Positions 56,690 to 64,000 of a DNA stretch of 64,000 nucleotides are shown in pieces; positions within the stretch are counted from its first letter, which is position 1, and each line of letters begins with the position of its first letter. This stretch comes from Ryuthela nishihirai (taxonomy: Eukaryota > Arthropoda > Arachnida > Araneae > Heptathelidae), in the NCBI GenBank assembly GCA_038380435.1, contig JAWZYU010000020.1, forward strand, positions 48,144,307 to 48,208,306, given 5' to 3'. The notes beneath the pieces were generated by a model. That model did not search any database, was not told where the DNA came from, and saw only the letters and a list, made by a program, of their open reading frames with translations. A program made the translations under genes and the position numbers.

Positions 56690-56965
56690 TCTTACGATTC
56701 GCAATTTCAGATCATTCAACAGTTTTAATTTCTCCCATTAGAGGGCTCGATATTTGAAAAATGGGAAAACTTCAAACTAATATATTGTAAATGGTCTTAG
56801 TGCTTAAAAATTTGACATTTCGGTGGCATAATGTGGTGGCTATACTCAAGTATCACTTTCGAGGGTTTACGTTAAGGGTAGCAGTAGTTTGTCTCCTCTT
56901 TCCGAAGAGGATGGGAATACTAAACAGTTCTGTTTTTAGTCATAAATTGCAAAATCATTTAGGTG
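56690..56965 (-). mobile_element. 290-bp-unit repeat, single unit
   Basis: CATTAGAGGGCTCGATATTTG with TTGACATTTCGGTGGCATAA follows the order of the unit at 10713-11690. No terminal block is seen. Confidence 0.5.
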
Positions 56966-57099
56966 AAATAATTACTCATAAAATTAGGATTTGAGAAATG
57001 TACTCTTAGTTTGAAATTTTCCTGAAACAGATTTCAAAAACAATTTCAAACTCATTCTGTCGAAATGAGGTACTTACAGAAGGAATGTCGGCGAGTAAA

Positions 57100-57297
57100 A
57101 CCGTTACAGTAGTTTGGCGGGAATAGATTATTGGCTATTTTTTTAATTTCGCGCCAACTGTGATCGAATTCGGGAGTGAGCGGAAGAAAGAAGATACTAG
57201 TTTGGTGAGTTTAGTTTTCTTTTTGATAGTTTTGAGGCCATCCAACGGTTCAATGTGGGGTATCTCTTCTGTTGAATTTTAGAGTTACGAACGAAAA
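57100..57297 (+). other. Probable 5' UTR of the following LINE
   Basis: GC-richer sequence (GGCGGGAATAGATTATTGGC, TCGCGCCAACTGTG) directly precedes the ORF1 start. The left border of the element is not defined. Confidence 0.4.
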
Positions 57298-58849
57298 TGT
57301 CGGATAATCTGGTAGGGATCAAGACGTTTAAGCAGGATATTGCCGATCTTTTGTTTAGAAATAAATGATCAGGAATTGAAGATTCTGAAATTAGAAGTTT
57401 AAATAGCATGATCTTGCAGGTCACTTGTATGGAATTTCATCATCAGTATGATCTCCAGAATTCTATAGAAACATGACTTACAGTCTTAAAATGATGGTTT
57501 TAAAACAGTTACTAGTAAAAATTCAATGAAGAGGCGAAGGTCCTCTGCATTTGAACAGAAAAACGTTTCCTCCAAAGGCATATTTGCTTGGCTAGCACAA
57601 ATTAAAAGCGATACTAATTCTAAAAAACAAAAATATTGAAGACATGTATAAAACTCCACAGATAAAAGGAGAAAATACTGTTAGGCAGGATAAGCCAACT
57701 GCTGTCAGAATTCCGTCGCTTATAATCCGTAACAAAAGTAACTGAATTAAGCAAAAATAACATTTCTTGAAAAAGTTTTAGGGAAATTACATGCTAAAAT
57801 ATCTGACGAAACTATTAGGGTTCAAACCATCTCTATTGAGGATTTTCGAAAGTTTAGCAAAATTCTTGAAGAAAGTAATGTATGATTTCAGACCTAAAAG
57901 TTAAGGGATGAGAAAACCTCGAAGATTATTATTAAAAACATACCCAGTGATGCTCCTGCTCAGGATATTAAGAAGGAACTAATCAGCAGAAATATCCCTG
58001 TACTAAAAATCACACAATTCACTAAAGGGGAGAAGAATGCATTGCTACCAATCTATACTTTGTTGAAACTGAAAAGAGGAAAGAAGGGAAGGAAATCTTT
58101 AATATTTCTTTCCTGTTCAGTCTAAAAATTGTAGTTGAATCCAACAAAAAGAAAGGTTGTCCGTCACAGTGTCAACAGATGTCAGCGTTACTTCCACAAG
58201 CAATCCTGCTGCTTCAATGAGCCAAGATGTGTGAAATGCGCTGCTCATCATCTTACGACTCAGTGCAATAGGAATCCGAAAGATGGAGACACTAACTGCG
58301 TGAACTGTGGAGGTTCACATACTGCGAATTATAAAGGATGCCCTCCCTTCCCTAAGCCTGGTCCCGAGGAAGACAATTCAATAAATGACATAGGTGAGAA
58401 GAAACAATCTAGCCCTTCTAAACAAATTAATAATGTACAACAAGGAAAAGCCTATGCTAAGGCTGTGATAAATCAGACTGAACCTTCCACAAGTGCAAAT
58501 AACTCTAAGCCAACAATCTCTGTTCCAACTTTCAGACCAGATAAAATGCATTCCACTACTCAACAAGATTCTGTTCCTAGAGAAACAACAAAAGGAAAAA
58601 GAACCGGCAAATATGTTGCCAAAAGCTCTACGGCAAGAGCTACTTCAATCACTAGCACAACAGCAATTTTTAGAAGCTGCAAAGGAAATTGTTGAATTGT
58701 TCGATGGTTTTAGTTTTACAGAACTTTTTAAATTCATGAAATCAATTAGCTATGATTTTAAATCTGCGAAGTCAAATTCAGACAAATGTGCAATTGTATT
58801 CAAAATGTTTGAATATTTTAATAATATATGTTCTAATCATGGTCAATAA
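57298..58849 (+). pseudogene. Jockey-like LINE ORF1 (gag-like, zinc knuckles), decayed
   Basis: A plausible start, ATGTCGGATAATCTGGTAGG, opens at 57298 with MSDNLVGIKTFKQDIADLLF before a TGA. The middle is broken, but KIIIKNIPSDAPAQDIKKEL (near 57925) is a pre-C2HC RNA-binding-type domain. The longest piece, 58135-58695, carries zinc knuckles: CQRYFHKQSCCFNEPRCVKC, then CVNCGGSHTANYKGC. Its C-terminal part shifts frame near 58600 and continues ELLQSLAQQQFLEAAKEIVE to a stop at 58847-58849. In this clade ORF1 coats the element RNA and helps carry it to chromosomes. At least four inactivating lesions are visible. The end overlaps the ORF2 start by 11 bases, as is common in these elements. Related ORF1 sequence lies on the minus strand at 51060-51905. 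Confidence 0.88.
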
Positions 58850-61240
58850 TTCAAATGGGAGACAACTTTCGATTGTTTACCGTAATGCCAACGTGGTTAA
58901 ACAAGATCTCAAAGAACTGAAGCATTTCCTGTTTGAGTACAAGAATGATATCGCACTTATTGGCGAAACAATCTTGAAACCTGGTGAGTCGATAAAAGTT
59001 CCAAATTTTGTAATCTAACGAACCGACCGACTTAGTATAATACAAAGCACAAGGATAACAAAGGAGGAGGAACCGCTTTTCCTATCAGAAGATATCTCAA
59101 GCATTTCGAATTTCCTCTTGGCAATCTTGCTACTCTGGAAGCCACAGCTGTTTGTCTTGAAGAATCACAATATGGATATATTCTGCTAATACGTATGTAC
59201 AAACCTCCGAATGCTCCGCTCTGCACTGCAGACATGATTCTATCTTTTCAAATTATTTCTCAACTCTTGTGGCTGGGGATTTAAACTCAAAGTTTACCAG
59301 CTGGTATAGCAAAAGATTAAATGCAAACGGTAGATTATTATTTAGCTACTCAGCTAAAAATGGCATAATTGTGGATACACCACAGCCCCGACTTACGTTC
59401 CCCATGTCAGTCATTTTAGACCAGATATATTGGATATTATTGTTCTTCATGAAAATTTCTTTCTTAACTACAATCTGCAAGTTTTAAATAAACTATCATC
59501 AGATCAAAATCCGGTGTTGCTCAAATTAGATTGCAGGGAATACGGGAGCTTTCCACTTTCAACAAAGTAAACTGGGACAGATTTCGTATTATTTTTAATG
59601 AAATAGTCCCTGGTACACTCAAAAAAGCCAAACACGTAAATCTGGATGCTGAAATTACAAATCTCAATGGAGCAATTGAAGACACAATTCAAAAATTAAT
59701 CACTGTGCATAAAAGGGAACTCAAACCTGAAACACTTCCACCTGACATCAAGAAACAAATTAAAGAAAAATAATGCCAGGGAAACCTGGCAGTGAACATG
59801 GGCTCCACATGACAAGGAGATCTAGAAAGGCCACTCAGGAAGAGACTTCAAGAATTTCGGAATGACTGCTGGGCGGCCACGCTTAGCTCGCTTAATCCAC
59901 AACACGATTCACTCTGGAAAATGATCTCAGCGTTTAATGGAAGAAACAGACAAATTTCTGTTCTCCATGGAGAAAATGGATTAGTCTATGATAGTAGAGA
60001 CAAAGCAGAAGCATTCGCTTCCTGCTTAGAAAAGCAATTTATGTCAAATGATGAACCCTATGAGGTGGATTTCATCTCTTCCACTAATAAAACAATCCTA
60101 GATTTTAACACTCAACAGCACAACTCGAGTGTCAAGTTTGCTTCTTATTCTGAACTCCGTTATCTCCAGGTTAAAAACTGCAAAAGACACTGCGTGGGAT
60201 AAAATCAGTAATACAGTTTTAAGGAATCTTCCCAAAAAGGCTCTTACTCTTCTGCTGTGCATAATTAACAGGGCTCTTAGACTGAACTATTTTCTAAATA
60301 TTTGGAAATTGGCGATCGTTAACATGCTTCCTAAAAACGGCAATGGCCCTCTATTTCCTCAAAATTATAGGCCTCAAATGCAGGTCTTCTGTTTGTAAAA
60401 TATATGAAATGATTATTCTAAACAAAATTGAGGCATTCCTCGAAGACCCAGCTATCATTCTTCCTGAAGAATTCGGCTTCAGAAGAAAGCATTCAACTGT
60501 ATATCAGGTGCTCCGAGTCGTTGGGGCGGTTTCTGAGGCCAGGAACAAGAAGGAATCCACCATTGCCGTTTTCCTGGATGTCTCAAAGGCTTTCGATAGG
60601 ATTTGGAAAAAAGGAATCATCTGCAAGCTTATCAAATTCAAGTTCCCTGCCGAACTCATTCATCTATTACAGAGCTATCTCACAAATAGGAAATTTAAGG
60701 TTCGAGTTGGCAATGACTACTCAAAAACCTATCCCATTTTTTCATGGGTACCACAAGGTTCTGCTCTAGGTCCAACCTTCTTCAATATATATGCTGCTGA
60801 TATTCCAAAAATTCCTATTCTTAAAACTGCCATATAAGCAGATGACACTGCATTTCTGACTTCCTTTATTTCATATGATTTTGCGGTAGAGTACAAACTA
60901 TGATTAAAGACTTTGAGACGTAATGTACGGAACTGGAGGACAAAGATAAATGCTGATAAAAGTGTTTGCCATGATCTTTACACACAAAAGGTTACACCAT
61001 GTTTCGAATTTCGAATGTTTTGACAAACAAATCGTCTGGGTGAACACTGAGCATTTTCTTGGAGTCACATTGCACAGAAAATTTGACTGGATGCATGTAA
61101 GAAAAGGTATCTGCAAAGCAAAAGCAGTGCACAATAGATTGATATCCCTTTTTGCCGAGCACTCAACACTCTCATTGAAAAACATGTTGCTTACCTACAA
61201 GGTGGTTATTCTTCTATATGCATCTCCAACTTGGGAGATA
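58839..61240 (+). pseudogene. Jockey-like LINE ORF2 (endonuclease-reverse transcriptase), decayed
   Basis: ORF2 starts ATG at 58839-58841, overlapping ORF1. The endonuclease is in pieces: KQDLKELKHFLFEYKNDIAL IGET (about residues 17-40) and AGDLNSKFTSWYSKRLNANG (59269 on). The pre-RT region includes MISAFNGRNRQISVLHGENG (59921). The reverse transcriptase (60343-60837) shows LPEEFGFRRKHSTVYQVLRV, motif A VFLDVSKAFDRIWKK and motif B VPQGSALGPTFFNIY. The catalytic Y-A-D-D box at about 60835 is broken because the tyrosine codon is a TAA stop. The thumb region (60950-61255) ends VVILLYASPTWE. Intact proteins of about 900 residues perform target-primed reverse transcription. At least six frame changes or stops are visible. 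The copy ends abruptly at an inverted duplicate of its own pre-RT region and has no 3' UTR or poly-A. Confidence 0.9.
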
Positions 61241-61520
61241 ATTCCACGGAATTAAGAATAGGAAACAACTTGAGATTCGAGTTGTGCTGTTGAGTGTTAA
61301 AATCTAGGATTGTTTTATTAGTGGAAGAGATGAAATCCTCCTCATAGGGTTCATCATTTGACATAAATTGCTTTTCTAAGCAGGAAACGAATGCTTCTGC
61401 TTTGTCACTATTATCATAGACTAATCCATTTTCTCCATGGAGAACAGAAATTTGTCTGTTTCTTCCATTAAACGCTGAGATCATTTTCCAGAGTGAACCG
61501 TGTTGTGTATTAAGCGAGCT
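61237..61520 (-). repeat. Inverted duplicate of the LINE pre-RT region
   Basis: The minus strand encodes MISAFNGRNRQISVLHGENG and EAFVSCLEKQFMSNDEPYEE, nearly the same as 59921-60130 on the plus strand. It runs from the RT thumb junction to TAAGCGAGCT. The arms (about 280 bp) are separated by about 1.07 kb. The 92-codon minus frame is a LINE fragment, not a gene. Confidence 0.92.
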
Positions 61521-61537
61521 AATTTTAATTAATTAAC

Positions 61538-61607
61538 TGTTTTATTAGTGAAGGAGATGAAATCCTCGTCATAGGGTTCATCTTTTGGCATAAATTACTT
61601 TTCTAAG
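61538..61607 (-). repeat. Third, short inverted copy of the same LINE segment
   Basis: TTTTATTAGTGAAGGAGATG AAATCCTCGTCATAGGGTTC matches 61313-61350 directly, and 60031-60105 in inverted orientation. It follows an AATTTTAATTAATTAA spacer. Confidence 0.88.
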
Positions 61608-61699
61608 CAGCAGCTACTGTGAAAGAACTAAAACCAAAAACCAGATTGCGCCGACAGTTGGCGCACCTAGTTCGTGCGTAATTCCATTATCCAAAGGGA

Positions 61700-62095
61700 T
61701 CTTTGTATTCCTTCTCTTCGAGACTGCACTAGAGAATGCTGCAATTCAATTTTTTGAAAATGCTATGGAACATCAGAATCTTCTCATTTGAGGAGCTGTT
61801 AAGTTCGATTACCTCTGCCAGCAAAAGTGTAACAGGCAAGATCCATTCTGATATCAGATCAATTCTAGTGATTTCTTTCTCTAGTTGATCTTGAAAATCA
61901 AGAAATAACCTTAGCGCTCCGATTCTTTTCAGTTTATACCACTTTAGATTTTAACTTGAATGCCACAGGCACACTTCAGATGGAGGAGATAAGGACTTGC
62001 AAAAAAGCGCGGTGCTCCATTTCGTCCATTTTTTCAACTGATCTTATTCTTGTTTTTTTGAAACCGCATTTCATATTAGCCAGAGACGACTAATC
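61700..62095 (-). pseudogene. Unidentified coding-like relic beside the LINE
   Basis: One minus-strand frame is open for about 70 codons (61735-61945): KWYKLKRIGALRLFLDFQDQ, EKEITRIDLISEWILPVTLL and EKILMFHSIFKKLNC. After a stop it continues CSLEEKEYKDPFG and WNYARTRCANCRRNL. Upstream, in another frame (61965-62095), it reads MKCGFKKTRIRSVEKMDEME HRAFLQVLISS. The residues look like a helical, charged protein with a possible CxxC. There is no methionine start at the right place, so it would be missed by ATG-based searches. Strand and neighbours suggest an element gene, perhaps from an unrelated transposon into which the LINE inserted. I do not recognise the family. Chance cannot be excluded. 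Confidence 0.35.
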
Positions 62096-62097
62096 AT

Positions 62098-62427
62098 TCT
62101 AACCTTTCCGTAGTTTCACTTGAGCAACAACTACTTTTCCCCTTATATTGAGATCAACCTGGATGATCTTTATGCGATTAATGGCTGTGCCTAGGCAGCG
62201 GTGCTGGGCTAGCATGGAGTGGGTCTTCGCAACCCATCTTCACGCTACGTCTAATACAAAAATTCTCTATTGAGATGTAACACAATTATGTGTTAGGAAA
62301 TGTCGGTAATGTAACATAAAAGAATTGAAAGAGTTTTAATCGAATTTTTCTTGACGTCTAAATATTATTTTTTAATTTCTTATTATTTCATTTTTATTTT
62401 TTGACAAATTATAAGGGAGTCAGTTAA
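62098..62427. other. Anonymous sequence
   Basis: I see no supported feature. CCTAGGCAGCGGTGCTGGGC at 62191 is GC-rich but unidentified. Confidence 0.45.
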
Positions 62428-63027
62428 ATAGGACGTTAAACCCTGGCTACGTTTGCAGGAGAGCCATATCCTATGTACGTTAAAGAACCCGCTGGGTGAC
62501 TTTGACAGATGACTTTGATCTGTCTCCTAACAGTTGTTGGGGCGGGGGCGCGCCAGACTCGTAATCTGTAGTTCACAGGATCGAGTCCCAGCTGGGTCAG
62601 CGTTGAGATTTATCTCCGCAAAATTCCCCGCCCTGCCCACGGTCAGTAGGGGACACCGATGGGCTTGGAAAGGCCGCCGTCCGTCGGATGGGACGCTAAG
62701 CCGTGGCCCCGTGTGCGGGAGAGACATACCCTGTGCACGTTAAAGAACACGCTGGATGGCCTTGACGGGAGACTACCATCTGTCTCCCAACAGCTGTTCC
62801 AGTGGGTCTCCTCCCCAACCTTCTCTGAGCCTTCGGGGTCCATGTGACCTGGCCATTTAGCCCCTGGTGTGCAAAAAAGTGCCGCTCAGAGGTAAAACAA
62901 CCCAACCCTAACATTTGTCCAGTGGATCCCCTTGTCGACCTTTTCTGAAACTTTGGGATCCTTGTGACATGTCAATTTAATCCACTGTGGAGAAAGTGCC
63001 ACTCAGAGGTAAAACAACACAACACAA
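62428..63027 (+). mobile_element. SINE-A, old copy interrupted by a younger SINE-A
   Basis: The left part is 62428-62537 (AGGACGTTAAACCCTGGCTA, GTTAAAGAACCCGC, CTGTCTCCTAACAG). The right part is 62919-63027 (CCAGTGGATCCCCTTG, GTGCCACTCAGAGGTAAAAC). Together they make one headless SINE-A once the nested copy is removed. Confidence 0.92.
62538..62906 (+). mobile_element. SINE-A, younger copy nested in an older SINE-A, A box deleted
   Basis: It is flanked by CCTAACAGTTGT (62526-62537) and CCTAACATTTGT (62907-62918), a 12-bp duplication with one mismatch. The body is very well preserved. The head goes from GGGGCGGGGG straight to GCGCGCC, so the TGGCTCAGTCGGTA segment holding the A box is missing. 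Confidence 0.94.
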
Positions 63028-64000
63028 TGCAAAACCGTACTGTAATTAATTAACCGCAAGTTAATTAATTAATAAAATGTGTTTTGACACACTTCAGACA
63101 TTTCTAAAACCCGTTAAAGTTTATAAGCATTTTTATAGGTTTATTTATGACAATTAAATTTCACTTATTTTGTTTCAAAACAAAACACTAAAAGATTATA
63201 CCACATTATCGAGTTAAACATTCGCACGAATTCAGTTTGCTTTTACAGCCTTTAGACTTTCAAAAATTCTCTTTCACGCTTACGAGTACTTAGCTTAAGT
63301 TTTTAAGACTTAATACATCTCTACACTATCCTGCAGAAAACTAGATGCATTAGCTTTAAGTGCGGGCCATTATCTAAATGTCAAGATTTAGAAAACAACA
63401 CCCTTCGCAAGGATAAATCTCGAAGAAGACACATACACGTACATACATTACCCATTACTCTATGCGATCGCTTCCACTCCGAGACAAAAATAAGTAAGAA
63501 AGTCTTCTTAGGGATGGAGTTAAGTGAGATGAGAGCGAACGGGCTTCTCAAGTTTCAATTATCGTGAATAGGAAGAAGCATTACCGCTTCTTGATAGCGA
63601 GCATAGGTGCTTGGATTGTAAGAAGCTGATACTGGATCCAGACTTCGGCGGGGGGAAGCTAATGACGCACATGGTGGTTCATTGCCATTGAGGCCTTGTA
63701 CTTATCTTTTCCTGCAGTCCGCTCGTTGTTGTTGTCATTAACATAGTCCTTTCTCTGGTAAATTGATATTTGCAGAGATATTTCCGAAGAGTTAAGATAT
63801 TTGTTTCTCTTTCTGTGAACGACAGGCAAAGCTCTTTTAAAAAAATCAATGCGAGTCTGTTGCTTTTCTGTGTATATTTAAGAAATTGATGACTATATTG
63901 CTGTACATAAATGTTTCCTTCAAAAAGACGTTTTCTACATTTTTTTCCGGTCAATGTTTGCGTTATGTGATTCCGTAATGTTTCCGTTAATGATAGCGTT
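63028..64000. other. Anonymous sequence to the right edge
   Basis: I see no supported gene. 63480-63700 is GC-richer, without a recognisable frame. The 91-codon minus frame at 63679-63954 has no known motif. Confidence 0.45.

Noticed and set aside
245..62914. Many 60-140-codon frames with recurring phrases such as FFNVHRVWLSRTRGHGLTS or MGLERPPSVGWD
   Set aside because: They are translations of SINE-A on either strand. Their recurrence reflects repeat copies, not a protein family.
1..64000. A multi-gene defence, biosynthetic or phage-like system
   Set aside because: I looked on both strands and found no cluster of intact host genes. Nearly all identified coding signal is transposon-derived.

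Overview
This window reads as non-coding DNA from a large, AT-rich, repeat-dense animal genome. The organism is most likely an arthropod, possibly a chelicerate, but the sequence does not settle this. Support comes from Jockey-type LINE remnants, Tc1/mariner and hAT elements, several tRNA-derived SINE families, and a single spliced exon flanked by a polypyrimidine-AG acceptor and a GTATGT donor. There is no bacterial operon structure, no rRNA or functional tRNA gene, and no CRISPR array. Apart from that exon and a few coding-like relics I could not name, every long reading frame I could interpret belongs to a transposable element or a tandem repeat. I found no intact multi-gene system.

The only convincing host coding sequence is one exon at 11990-12202 (+), 213 bp and phase 1-1. 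It encodes a follistatin-like plus Kazal cysteine module of the kind found in agrin-like extracellular matrix proteins. Much of the window may therefore be introns of that gene.

Layout. 0-5 kb: a SINE-A copy, SINE-B, a dead Tc1-like transposon (1615-3018) nested in an older fold-back repeat, and SINE-C. 5-10 kb: a LINE 3' end, a hAT-like non-autonomous element, a 290-bp-unit repeat interrupted by a SINE with a clear 12-bp target duplication, a SINE-B dimer, and a palindromic mariner-like MITE. 10-13 kb: the 290-bp-unit repeat, the Kazal exon, and a mariner-like MITE carrying a rearranged SINE-A. 13-19 kb: mostly anonymous sequence with old SINE-A copies and a purine-rich tract. 19-24 kb: an eroded tandem array, a LINE 3' end and a 27-bp tandem repeat. 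24-36 kb: old SINEs, a coding-like relic at 28.2-28.7 kb, LINE fragments, a hAT-like MITE, fold-back elements and SINE-A dimers. 36-48 kb: a 290-bp-unit repeat with a terminal hairpin, four minisatellites, a Tigger/pogo-like DNA-binding-domain remnant, and a LINE with two SINE fragments beside or inside it. 48-57 kb: a 436-bp MITE with 110-bp arms, a repeat carrying perfect DR1 nuclear-receptor motifs, a Jockey-like ORF1/endonuclease remnant on the minus strand, and a second Tc1-like transposon (55172-56370). 57-64 kb: a nearly full-length but inactivated Jockey-like LINE followed by an inverted duplication of its own coding region, then a SINE nested in a SINE.

The repeats are layered, so relative ages can be read from nesting. 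Pol III-type SINEs would have relied on LINE machinery in trans, and the LINEs seen here are all dead. The best leads are SINE-A with its conserved core, SINE copies carrying templated inversions, the LINE inverted repeat able to form a hairpin RNA, the transposon-borne DR1 sites, and the 290-bp-unit element family.
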